Below, piece after piece: positions 1 to 12,594 of a stretch of DNA of 24,201 nucleotides (the first letter of the stretch is position 1; the number at the start of each line of letters is the position of its first letter). The DNA is taken from the NCBI RefSeq assembly GCF_000149955.1, contig NW_017264854.1:1-24201 (forward strand), read 5' to 3'. The notes under the pieces are model-generated. The model had not been told where the DNA came from. It saw nothing but the letters and a program-made list of their open reading frames with translations, and made no database searches. A program made the translations under genes and the position numbers. The DNA is from Fusarium oxysporum f. sp. lycopersici 4287. Taxonomy: Eukaryota > Ascomycota > Sordariomycetes > Hypocreales > Nectriaceae.

Positions 1-1301
1 TCTTGTGACAATCTGCAAAGAAGTTGCCCCAACAGAGGGGCATCCAGAATGCGTATCCAGCCGCTTCTAGCAGATAAGCAAGCAAGTAGGCTCATGCCGA
101 TTGATAGCAGAGAAGTCAAAATTACATCGCGACAAGCAAAAGGGATGGTTTCGACGTCATAAATGGATGACTTTCTGCGGGGTATTCTACTACGTGTCGC
201 ACCACCCGATATCTATTGCTCTGACTATGTTCAGATGACAAGAGTTCCCGATTATCGATGATGGGAAGCGGCGTCATTAGGCGTCATTACAGATCTGTGG
301 GAAGGTTCCTGCTCAAAGGCAATGTTTTTGCTTCTGGGAGGGAGAGAAGGGAGTGGATTAGTACGTAGCCTAGCCACAGTATTGGCTTCTCTAAAATGAT
401 AATTGATCTCTTCAATTCCAACGATGTCGTCCCAGCCGGGGTGAATATTCAGCCTTGCAGGACAGACGGCTACGGCTCAAAGGGGCTGGCTCCAAGCGGA
501 TAGGAGCAGCTCAATGTATATCGTTTTGGGAGAAAAGTGGGGTTGTTCAAATATCCAATAGATCCGAATCGATCATTTTTGTATCCAAATCAAATCAAAT
601 CAAATTGGAGACTCGATTTGATATGATTTGTTTGTTTGCAAGCCTGAGCTTGATGTTGAGGAAGCAAGCCTCTTCTGGGTCTCAACTGCCTTGTTCGATG
701 ACCTCCCAATAGTGCCAGTACTTATGGCTCGATATGGGATGGCAATAAGCTTCATGGCTCTGATGCGATCCATGTGATCAATTCACACCCTCAGCAGTCA
801 TCGGTGGTGTAGGGAACAAGTCGCCGCTTGAGGCGTCATCGTGACGTATCTACCTCGTACCCCTCCGCTCATTTTCCTTTACAGACTTGTATGTGTTGTA
901 TCGTGTCGTCGACGGGGGGTTGTTGGCGCCAGCAGCCCTCTGGCTCGGATGCATGACGATGAACCAAGCTTCTCGAGTAGCACCGGTGGCAATGCGTAAG
1001 GTACGGCCGCTTAGGTCAAAATCGATGCCCTGCACGTGCTTTGCGTTATACGGGGCACTCCAATGGCGAAACGATATCGTGATATATTGTCAAAAAGTGA
1101 CTGGGCTGCAGATCGGCCGGCGCGGTAGACCGACGATGCTAACGAAATCGAGTCGAAAGACGGGGTAATAATCGTCTTCCTCGCTTGCCGGCTTTGAGCC
1201 TGTCTTCTTGCTCGCTAGTCTCGGCGCTGTAGGAGGTCAAGAGCACGTGCCCTAGACGATATGTGAAGGTCTTAATCGGCCTCTTCAGAGGATTCATCGT
1301 C
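1..1301. other. Region without recognised gene
   Basis: I see no convincing gene here. The short open frames at 455-712, 850-1035 and 887-1168 are unlike known proteins and overlap one another on opposite strands. A small AT-rich patch at about 545-645 holds runs of the form ATCAAATCAAAT followed by an inverted-looking GATTTGATATGATTTG. This resembles the subterminal sequence of fungal hAT-type elements, but no terminal inverted repeat or target duplication could be set. The rest is unstructured mixed-composition sequence. Confidence 0.5.
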
Positions 1302-4321
<3,020 letters not shown>

Positions 4322-4690
4322 ACCGTTGCGTGATGAAGACGTTTTGGAGGCCTCGGGGAAGAATACATATAGTTCAAATCAAATCCTTGATGTGTTCACT
4401 GATCCAAATAGAATATGTCGAGTAGTGGCGAGATCGAGGCCGTGCGGCCGAATTACCTGATCCGTGGACGGATTGCGTTTGAACGGCGGCATAAAATATA
4501 AGCGGAAAGTGCCGTCTGTGTTATTCTCATTTTAGGTATATCGTGGCTTTCCCAGACGCATCTGTACTAGTATGCTGGCAGGTCTCTGAACATGATTACG
4601 GCACCATTGTTGCGAGGTAAATATCCATGACTCCACATAGTCTCCCGCAGAGGCTAACTTATTGCTCTGAAAGCACTGCAGATCTGGAAC
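4322..4690. other. Divergent intergenic region
   Basis: This gap lies between the 5' end of the minus-strand decayed gene and the plus-strand sulfatase remnant, so it probably held both promoters. An AT-rich TATA-like stretch (AAAATATAAG, about 4492-4501) is the only visible element. The missing N-terminal part of the sulfatase gene may lie here in degraded form, but I could not identify it in any frame. Confidence 0.35.
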
Positions 4691-5329
4691 ATGTGCAAAC
4701 GCCGTTGTGGTTATCACAGTTTCGAGGACACGTATGACTATCAGAGCTTCATCAATTCCCAGGCCGGTAACAGCCATGGGAAAGTCTATCTTGACCTACC
4801 GCCCCAGGCCAATACCGGGAGCTCGCGCAGATACCCCAAGATTCTGGCCCTGGCCATATTCCTCTACTTAGCCTTGACGGCCAGTCCGCCCATCCTCACC
4901 ATATTCTCAAATGTCAGCGAGCCTACCCATCACGATGCTGCAGATGATAGGCTCGCACACTAACAGCCAGGCCAGTCGCTATACTTTCAGTAGGAATCCC
5001 TGGCCCTTCCCGCAACTCATCCATACGACAAACTGGGAAAAGCCCAAAGGATACTTCAAAGGATGGGCACCAGGTGATAACAGCATTCTGGCCCAGTTGT
5101 ATCGAGACCGTCTACCGACTTGGTTACCGGAGGCACCTCCTGCTGGTTTTTGCAAATGGCTATCGTCAAATCATTCGGACCAAGTGGATAGAGAGGTAGG
5201 GGATGGTGGTGGGTGGTGGCACTGGTCGTGTCTGCCACGAAACAAAGGTCGATGGTATGTGTCGCAGGCCGGGCATGGTCTCAATGATCCTCAGGAACAA
5301 CAGCCCTTAGTAATCAAGCTGGGTGATTT
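4691..5329 (+). pseudogene. Sulfatase/LTA-synthase-like protein, 5' part (broken by MULE)
   Basis: This is the N-terminal part of a fungal sulfatase-domain protein of the alkaline phosphatase superfamily; its remainder resumes at 8225. Frame from ATG 4691 gives a hydrophilic leader and a membrane segment ('YPKILALAIFLYLAL'). Around 4866-4880 the family-like sequence jumps frame and continues as 'PVRPSSPYSQMSASLPITML', 'WPFPQLIHTTNWEKPKGYFK' and 'RLPTWLPEAPPAGFCKW'. These match, from memory, the linker between the membrane domain and the catalytic domain. Two stops (4869-4871 and 4875-4877) block the second frame upstream, so a small indel is likely. After about 5160 the sequence no longer looks conserved. 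It may be an intron or a variable linker, and a possible donor (AG|GTAGGG) lies near 5195. The true start and the upstream membrane helices are not identified. The MULE insertion at 5330 ends this piece. Confidence 0.65.
5321..5329 (+). repeat. MULE target-site duplication, left copy
   Basis: The 9-bp sequence GGGTGATTT directly precedes the left terminal inverted repeat. It is repeated exactly at 8216-8224 just after the right one. Nine base pairs is the usual target duplication of Mutator-like elements. Confidence 0.93.
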
Positions 5330-5431
5330 GGGGCCCCATAGGGACACGCCTAGGCGCCTCTCCACTTCTGCACGCGTAGGCGTGCGGATTATGTCAGCCC
5401 CCAATTTGGCACAACTCCACAACTGCATTTC
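5330..5431 (+). repeat. MULE left terminal inverted repeat
   Basis: The 102-bp sequence beginning GGGGCCCCATAGGGACAC is the reverse complement of 8114-8215 with one mismatch seen (C versus A within the run before CCAATTTGG). It contains a short internal palindrome-like block (ACGCGTAGGCGTGCG). Confidence 0.93.
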
Positions 5432-5493
5432 TCAGGGGCTGCGGCTATTGCTGCCATTGCTAACCACAACCGTAGTTTTCAGGGGTTGCCGTT

Positions 5494-8052
5494 ATGGCGC
5501 AGACGGCATTTCCTGATGATGTGCTTCCGCCAGAGGGCACGTACGACTCGCGAGAGGCTCTACTCACAGCTATCAATGAATGGGCAGCACCAAGAGGATA
5601 CGCGTTCGTAACTGGGAGATCGTCGCGATCAACCAGCGGCAGGCAGATTATCACAAACGCATGTGATCGATGGTGTCGGCCACCAAGCGCCTCAAGGGAC
5701 CACCAGCGCAAGACTACTACGCGAGGAACCAACTGCCGGTTCTCTATCATCGCGAAGGAATCCCTAGATAAGACGACTTGGTCTTTAAGGCATCGTCCGG
5801 ATCCACAATTTTCTTCACACAACCATGAACCAAGTTGGCACAAATCGGCGCACCCAGTCCATCGGCAGCTCTCGGATGTGGACAGGTCAACAATCAGCCG
5901 CCTTACGAACGCTGGTGTAGCGCCAAAAGGTATCAGGACTTATATTCGCCAGAACTCGAATACCATTGCAACCCAGCAAGATATCTACAACCGTCTCGCA
6001 GATAGCAAACGAGAGCTCTGTGAGGGTCAGAGCACTATACATGCTTTTGCTAACCAGCTAGACAAGGAAGGGTTCTGGAACCGGATGCAGCTTGACTCAG
6101 ATAACTGAATCACGGCGGTGTTGTTCGCCCATCCGGATTTATTGGCATACTTGAAGGCTTACCCAGATCTACTTTTCTTGGACTGCACATACAAAACGAA
6201 CAAATACGGAATGCCGCTGCTTGATATGATTGGTGTTGATGCCTGTCAGCGATCCTTCTGTATCGCCTTCGCATTCCTTAATGGCGAGGCTGAGCAGGAC
6301 TTCATATGGGCCTTGGACCGGCTCAGGTCCCTGTATGAACTCTGCAACACAAGGTTTCCATCTGTTATTCTGACTGACCGTGATAAGGCCTGTATGAACG
6401 CTGTAGAGAGCTGCTTTCCGTCTTCGATCTCCCTGCTATGCCTGTGGCATGCGAATAAGGCGGTCCTCCGCTATTGCCAGCCAACATTCGTACACCATAA
6501 GCAAGGGTCTGAGGCCTATCAGCAAGGTCTGAGCGATTGGAATGACTTTTTCAACCACTGGCATTCGATTATGAGGTCGTCAGATGAACAGGCATTTGAC
6601 CAGCGCGTACAAGAGCTTGAAAAGCGCTATCTGCCTCAATATCTCGAAGAGGTTGGCTACATCAAGTCCAACTGGCTCGATCCGTACAAGAAAAAGCTCG
6701 TTAAGGCCTGGGTCGACCAGCACCCTCACTTTGGTAATGTGGTCACCTCACGGGTTGAGGGTATCCATGGGCTCCTTAAGAGCCACCTCAAGAAATCTAC
6801 GCTAGATCTCTTCGAGGCGTGGAGAGCTATGAAACATGCGCTTCTTAATCAATTATCTGAGCTGCGCTCCAACCAAGTCAGGCAGCAAATGCGAATACCA
6901 ATTGAGCTCTCTGGATCACTATATAGTGCCATACGTGGCTGGATATCTCACGAGGCTTTACGCAAAGTTGAAGAACAGCGGAAGCGGCTTATGAAAGAAG
7001 ACCTGCCTAGTTGTACCGGTACATTCTCTCGATCCCACGGCCTCCCTTGCGCCCATATTCTCAAGGCTCTACAAGAGCAAGGCCAAACCCTTCGCTTGGA
7101 GCATTTTCACCCGCATTGGCATTTGAGTCGTCATGGTGTTCATCAGGTGCTATTGGAGCCTCGACACCGATCTAATCGAATAGCTGCCGATTCTACCACA
7201 AGTAAATCGCAATCGAGCACTCAGAGAGAACCAAGTGCATTCGAGGCAGTTCAGGCAGCAGCGCAGCCAAAAGCACGACCTACATGCAGTAGATGCCACA
7301 AATTAGGACACAAGATGACGTCAAAGGCATGCCCTCAACGGTACGAGGGGATTTTGTATTTGTCATCATCGTCAGCACAGGTAGAAGCAATGCCAGTGGC
7401 ACTCTCGCCAGCATTATCCGGGGAAGCACGACCAGCAGCAGCAGTATCTGCATCTGTATCATCTTTGCAGGAAGGGGAACCACTGGAAGACCCATCATCA
7501 GGATTATCCGGACATGCTGGGTCTGGCAGGGATGATACTAGCTGCATTGTCGTTAGTATAGAGACAGCAGCATCATCGGCAGTGTCATCAGCAAAACCAT
7601 CGACACAGGGAGGGAAGTCGCCAGTAGCATCATCTTCAACAGCATCAGTGGCGCCGACACTAAGATATGATGACCCACAAGCCATCTATCGGAGATATGT
7701 TGCTGCTCGAGATGCTTGGTATAAGGCGCAGCCTCGTGGTAGCGTCAAAACTAACCAGCAGTATCGGAGGGCGTTAGGTCTACCTTTGCGGTATGACAAA
7801 GCAAGCTACCAGTGGTGTCTTGACTGGAAGCAGATGGGCAAACTCTGTACGACACCGACCGGATCTAGAGATTGGAGTAAGGAAGAGATGATGGCGTACC
7901 TGGATTGGAGTAAAGCAGAAGATGATCGGGTGGAGGCTCAGGTAGCGGCAGAGATGGAAAGTAATCCATTTTCTAGCAGAAGAGGCTTGCGCGACATCTG
8001 GGAGGCGGCTGAGAATGATGGAAAAGAGCAGCAGGAATTGTATTCAGCTTGA
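5494..8052 (+). pseudogene. MULE transposase with one in-frame stop
   Basis: The frame runs from ATG 5494 to TGA 8052 (853 codons) with a single interruption, TGA at 6106-6108 (codon 205), where CGA (Arg) is the likely ancestor. Residues about 25-115 resemble a FAR1/WRKY-GCM1 zinc domain (Cys residues followed by His-Asn-His). The RNase H-like core shows the triad: Asp230 ('FLDCTYKTN'), Asp295 ('ILTDRDKA') and Glu422 ('TSRVEGIH'), with the C-x2-H motif 'CLWH' at 316-319. A SWIM-like motif ('CTGTFSRSHGLPCAH', about 7012-7056) and a zinc knuckle ('CSRCHKLGHKMTSKAC', about 7285-7332) follow. A long Ser/Ala-rich tail (7340-7660) leads to a C-terminal basic region. The enzyme would cut and join DNA at the element's 102-bp ends. 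All catalytic residues are kept, so the stop is the only obvious inactivating change. Reinitiation or readthrough is possible but not shown. Confidence 0.92.
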
Positions 8053-8113
8053 TAATTAGGAATCATTGCAGTTCTGAATCTCGGGATTCTGAAACCCGCC
8101 AGCCTCAAAACTC

Positions 8114-8215
8114 GAAATGCAGTTGTGGAGTTGTGCCAAATTGGGTGCTGACATAATCCGCACGCCTACGCGTGCAGAAGTGGAGAGGCGCCTAGGCGTG
8201 TCCCTATGGGGCCCC
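8114..8215 (-). repeat. MULE right terminal inverted repeat
   Basis: Reverse complement of 5330-5431 with one mismatch seen. It lies 61 bp after the transposase stop and is directly followed by the second GGGTGATTT. Confidence 0.93.
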
Positions 8216-8224
8216 GGGTGATTT
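8216..8224 (+). repeat. MULE target-site duplication, right copy
   Basis: GGGTGATTT, identical to 5321-5329. It marks the exact right boundary of the insertion. Confidence 0.93.
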
Positions 8225-9392
8225 AAAGTAAAACCTGTGGGATGGAATACCCCACAGAGAAGATAGAACCAATCAACACATTTGCTGCTGCTCATCATAT
8301 TCACTCTAACCCTTTAAGCACGCTCAGTGCGACAGTATGTTCTACAATCCAGTGAGCGACCCACTTCGGATCACCAATCAGGATGAAGGAATTTTGGACA
8401 TCCTTAGTGATTCATTTAGGAATGGGACAGTCAAGATCAAGCACGTTGCTCTGATCATGCTGGAAAGCACTAGAGAGGAGCTCTTTCCCCTACAACAGGG
8501 GTCAGACAACGCTGAATGGTTACGGTGGCATCAACGTTATAGGTGGTTTCGCTGCCGCTTCTCTCTCCTTCAAGAGCTTGGCAGCGACTCACTGTGGAGT
8601 CTGGCCTATGCCTGTCGACGGCTTTCAAGAGTCCGAAGCGCAGAGCTACCAACCTTGCATCTCACAAATCCTACACCTCTTCAATCAGATGAAGGGGAGC
8701 AATTCGGCTTCAAACGACTTTCTGGAGCAGCAATGGCTCACAGCCTTCTTTCAATCTATAACAGACAAGTATGATCGCCAGGACATATTCAACAATGAGC
8801 TGGGTTTCGAAGAGATCGTTGCTAAGGATGTCTTGGAACAAAGAGCTAAGGTACGGTCTGATTTGGAAGAAATCAATTATTTTGGATACCCTGAAACAAC
8901 TTTAAAGACACACGTACGAGAGCTGATTGAGAAATTGCAACGGGAGAATAAGAGAATGTTCTTTTCCCATTTCACTAGCACAACCCATCACCCTTGGGGG
9001 CTACCTCGTGATTCCAAAAAGATCGAGTATGTGAATACACAAGGGAATATGGGATGGCATAGGGACTTCAACAGCTACTTGAATACTGTGAGGTTCCAAG
9101 ATGCATGGCTCGGTGAGCTTCTGCAGTTATTCGAACAACACGGCATTGCTAACGAGACTCTTGTGGTTCTTGCCGGAGACCATGGGCAGGCATTCAAAGA
9201 GAATATCACCACCGGGACCGGGACCTACAAGAATGGTCATGTCAACAACTTTCGGGTGCCCAACACGTTCAGGAATCCTCATATCCCTCGCGTGCAGTAC
9301 GAAGCGAATGCAACTTCAATCTCCATTCTTCCCACGATCATGGACTTGCTCATTAACACTGGCTCGCTTAACCGTAAGGACATGGCCGTAGC
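8225..9392 (+). pseudogene. Sulfatase/LTA-synthase-like protein, catalytic part (deleted inside, 3' end lost)
   Basis: This continues the gene begun at 4691. After a possible intron end (8225 to about 8325) the frame gives 'MFYNPVSDPLRITNQD' and then 'IKHVALIMLESTREELFP', the first metal-binding strand of the sulfatase/alkaline phosphatase fold. Near 8505-8515 the reading frame shifts by one base and about 60 family residues are missing. The new frame resumes at 'GYGGINVIGG' and 'SLSFKSLAATHCGVWPMPVD', the expected nucleophile region. It continues with 'YQPCISQILHLFNQ', 'EEINYFGYPE', 'HFTSTTHHPWG', 'FQDAWLGELLQLFEQHGI' and 'VVLAGDHGQAF', which supplies the Asp-His metal ligands. It ends at 'LLINTGSLNRKDMAVA', where hAT-1 begins at 9393; the last 120-150 residues usual for the family are absent. 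An intact relative would be a membrane-anchored hydrolase or transferase with its catalytic domain outside the cytoplasm; its substrate is not known. This copy is certainly non-functional. Confidence 0.88.
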
Positions 9393-9416
9393 CAGCGTTC
9401 GACATAAGTAAAGTAA
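9393..9416 (+). repeat. hAT-1 left terminal inverted repeat
   Basis: Begins CAGCGTTCGACATAAG and is the reverse complement of 12595-12618 except for one base (G versus T at the ninth position). The sulfatase homology ends exactly at its first base. Confidence 0.82.
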
Positions 9417-9533
9417 TTGCAAGTAAGTAACCAAGTAAGTAAGTAATAAGTAAGTAAGTAAGCCCGGCAGCGAAGTAAGTAAGTAAAGTCTCTAAGAAGC
9501 AAGTAAGTAAGTAAGATCTAAGTAAGTGGGACA
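9404..9533 (+). repeat. Subterminal AAGT repeat cluster, left end of hAT-1
   Basis: About 130 bp made largely of AAGTAAGTAAGT runs separated by short unique spacers (for example CCCGGCAGCG and CTCTAAGAAGC). Similar runs occur at 12503-12585. Clustered short subterminal motifs are typical transposase-binding sites in hAT elements; that role here is inferred. Confidence 0.7.
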
Positions 9534-9552
9534 AAACCGCAAGCGCCGTGCG

Positions 9553-9609
9553 ACCGGATGTGAAACGCGGCCCATACGTTGGGGTCATGTATCCGGTTTC
9601 ACATCCGGT
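9553..9609 (+). repeat. Inverted repeat in hAT-1 5' leader
   Basis: ACCGGATGTGAAAC at 9553-9566 is perfectly complementary to GTTTCACATCCGGT at 9596-9609, leaving a 29-bp loop. It lies between the AAGT repeats and the transposase start. It could be a binding site for a dimer or a hairpin in the transcript; nothing shows which. Confidence 0.75.
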
Positions 9610-9874
9610 TTGTCGCATCAAGTGCTCCAATCCTAACGACATGAGCTTAAATAGCCATACCTGAACACATGGCTATTCAAATTTCTTTTATTCCTAAGAT
9701 ATTTCTCATCAATTAACTGGTGCCATCTCTGATCCCTGTAGAGCCAATTGTCTAACAGGATTCCTTCCCACAGTTGGTCCTTATCGCGCAACAATCTGCT
9801 GCAGCAACGCGACAGTGCATTGACGCAGCTGATATCCCCGAACCTGGATACCCGTATTTCGCTCTATTTTCGAG

Positions 9875-12467
9875 ATGCCTGACAAAGAATCCATTGCGGG
9901 AACTTCCTCTTCCTCCTCCTTCGGGACGACCCAGTCCGTGGCTGGCAATAATGCCCTTTCGAACCTTCGGCGCACGAGAAGCGTAGCAAGCCAACTGGCG
10001 ACCGTTCGGCCTGAGCATCTCGACGTCGCTCAACCTTCTTCACTCCCTTCGCTATACATCGACGGTCTCCGATATGTCCTAGAGGACTGGATACACAAAA
10101 AGCGAAGGAGAAGCCTTTCATGGATCCTTCGGTACGGCAAATACGTCATCAGGCTTAGCGACGACGGTACAGCAGGTGGCCGATACTGGGTTTGTGGTCT
10201 ATGTGACGCACGGAACCAGGTTAAGATATTGGAGGCTAAGGCAACTACCTCCCCGATCTACCACTTGAACAACGACCATCATATATATAAGCCATCTACT
10301 GCACACGATAACGGTCCTGATTCAGAGCCCGAATCGTCGAATAGAACATCTCCGGCTCCGTCATCCTCTGTATCGGTCCTTGATATGCAAAAGCGGGCCG
10401 CCAAAAGAAGGCTGCTGATCGTTGAGAGTAGAGCAGACATCTTCAAGCGACTTCTTCTCGGCTGGATTACGGATGCCAATATCCCTCTTCACGGTGTTGA
10501 ACACAAGCTATTTCGACAGCTTCTTGCCTTCCTAGATGACGAGTTTGTTATCGAAGTTCTGCCGACGTCGGGAAACACCGTAAGAAGGTGGATCTTACAA
10601 GAATTCGAAGAACACACGAGGATGTTAAAGGATGAGATGAATAAAGCCTTATCAAAGGTTCATACTTCCTTTGACATGTGGACTTCGCCTAATGGTATTG
10701 CTATGCTTTCGGTGATAGCGTACTATGTTGACATAGCCGGGACACCACAAGTCCGCCTTATCAGCCTAGAGAAGCTCTCTGGCAGTCACGGTGGCGAAAA
10801 TCAGGCCATCTTGATGGCTAAGGTCATCCGGAAATACGGCTTGGAAAAGAAGATCGGGTTCTTCACAGCAGATAACGCTGACCCTTGCGATACTTGTGTC
10901 CGGGCTTTGCTTAAGATGTTTAATCCCCGGGCAAGTCCTACTGGCTTGAGGGCTTGGAAGGCGAGCGGCGAATCCGCTGTGTTGGCCATATCCTCAACCT
11001 ATCGGCAAAGGCCTTCTTAGAGGGCGATTCTAGTGACATATTCGACAGTCACATTGCGGAGAAAGACCAGAAGAAAGAATGTGAATTACTCCGTGAATGG
11101 AGAAAAAGAGGCTCTATTGGAAACCTCCATAATCTGGTCTACTGGATCAGAAGAAACCCTTAGCGTAGGGAGCTTTTCCTATCCATCACGAGTGGCAAGG
11201 TCGACCAATCAATCATGGCCGAATTGGGAGTATGGTTTGTCGACGACACTCTCAAAGGCTTGATGGTCAAGGCAGATAATGATACGCGATGGAATTCTGT
11301 CTATTTGATGGTCCATCGCGCGCTCAGACTTCGGGACATTATCGATGTCTTTTGCAAGCTTAGTCTTCTTGACCCCAAGGAAGAAAAAGGGTCTCCGCCG
11401 AGGACGTTCTTAGCTGTGAAGACTGGGTAGTACTCGCCGAGATCATCGAAATCCTACAGCCTTACCTCACGTATACCAAGCACTTTGAGGGTCGCGCTCC
11501 TAGATTTGCAGAGGTACTTCCCACCATGTACCTCTTGAAGGACCATCTATCTGAAATGCGACAGCGGTATTCTTCCAACCTTATCCCTGCGCCGTATCGG
11601 GCGCCGAGGATCACTCTCGAAGAGCCAGTACTTGATTGTATCATAGTCGCTGCGCCTACTGATGGCAGAGAGAGAGAGCAACAGGGAGGGCTGCAACAGG
11701 ACACTGGCGTATCTACCTGGGGCAGATATTCAACCATGGAATCGACTACCAGCGGAGAACCGAGTTCTCCACTATACCAAGCAGAGATCTCGGTACAATT
11801 CGAAGACAAGGACCTAGATCCTGAGCCCTTCGAGTTGTCCGACGATGGGCTACATTTCATACAACACTCGATCAAGTATGCAATGTCAAAGCTCGACAAA
11901 TACCGCAATTTGATGGAGCGGAGCGTTGTTTACTGGGCAGCTATGATATTACACCCAGGATACGGCATTGGGTTCCTGCAGCTTAGGCTACCGAACCAAG
12001 TAGACTCGATCCTTCGGGACTTCAGAGATTACTTTGACAGGCACTATGCTCAAGGTAATCAGGCATCAGTGTCTCCAGACTCCCCTCCGGCATTTCATGG
12101 ATCAAAGTTATTGTTGCGCACTGCAAACTTCCCCAAGAAGGCCAGGAAAGAAGCTCCGGATGAGATCAACCTATACCTACAAATGGTTCCAGAGGAAGAC
12201 TTCAAAGAAGAGCAATTGCTCCAATGGTGGCTTGGCCGCAAGACTCAGTTCCCACGGTTATTCAATCTGGCGATGGACCTACTTTCTATCTCAGCCATGT
12301 CCAGCGAGGATGAACGTGTTTTCAGTGCCGCAAAGCTCACCATATCTTCACAAAGGAACGCCCTGCACTGGGTTACTGTGGAGGCATTGCAATGCCTTAG
12401 AAACTGGGCTCGCACTGGTGCGATTTCCTGGGCAAAACCAAGGGGACATCAGGACACGATGCTGTAA
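9875..12467 (+). pseudogene. hAT-1 transposase, broken by two frameshifts and one stop
   Basis: From ATG 9875 the first frame runs to codon ~360 and includes a BED-like zinc finger (Cys107, Cys110, His130, His135/136). It holds two of the three catalytic acidic residues: Asp267 ('SFDMWTS') and Asp333 ('FFTADNADPC'). Near 10930-10955 the sense shifts frame ('RRIRCVGHILNLSAKAFLEG'). A TAG at 11161-11163 replaces a probable CAG (Gln), a C-to-T change in CpA context. The frame then continues ('MVKADNDTRWNSVYLMVHRA') until a second shift near 11390-11400 ('EDVLSCEDWVVLAEIIEILQ'). The last frame reaches TAA at 12467 and carries the hAT C-terminal dimerisation domain ('QWWLGRKTQFPRLFNLAMDL') with the Glu-containing motif 'SSEDERVFSAAK' (12303-12338). 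All domains of a full-length fungal hAT transposase of about 860 residues are therefore present in order, but this copy cannot make the enzyme. Confidence 0.88.
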
Positions 12468-12502
12468 GATGATTGGCTATGGTATATGGATCCACTTTAC
12501 TT

Positions 12503-12594
12503 GCAAGTAAGCAAGTAAAGTAAGTAAGTAGTTCGGGGTGGCAAGTAAGTATGGATATCGTTAGTAAGTAAGTAAGTAAGCCTGAAAAATTTAC
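12503..12594 (+). repeat. Subterminal AAGT repeat cluster, right end of hAT-1
   Basis: Runs of AAGTAAG-type tetranucleotides similar to those at 9404-9533, interrupted by TTCGGGGTGG and GGATATCG spacers. The orientation flips to TTACTTACTT at the extreme end, where it merges with the terminal inverted repeat. Confidence 0.68.

Larger units (their letters stand above)
5330..8215 (+). mobile_element. Mutator-like DNA transposon (MULE), nearly complete
   Basis: A 2886-bp element with all landmarks of a MULE: 102-bp terminal inverted repeats (5330-5431 and 8114-8215) differing at one position by eye, exact 9-bp flanking duplications (GGGTGATTT), and one plus-strand gene for a MULE transposase filling the interior. 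It starts GGGGCCCCATAGGG and ends with the reverse complement. It landed in the sulfatase gene, whose pieces lie at 4691-5329 and 8225-9392 in the same orientation, possibly within an intron or linker. The near-identity of the repeats and the perfect duplication point to a fairly recent insertion. The transposase carries one nonsense codon, so this copy is probably not autonomous, although its ends could still be mobilised. Confidence 0.93.

Noticed and set aside
455..712. 85-codon open frame
   Set aside because: No family-like features, and it crosses AT-rich repeat-like sequence; likely chance.
7335..7685. 116-codon minus-strand open frame with Asp-rich product
   Set aside because: Shadow of the Ser/Ala-rich repeat-like tail of the MULE transposase.
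8056..8304. Minus-strand open frame sharing a peptide with the 4911-5516 frame
   Set aside because: The shared peptide is only translation of the two MULE terminal inverted repeats.
11462..11908. 148-codon minus-strand open frame inside hAT-1
   Set aside because: It is antisense to recognisable transposase coding sequence.
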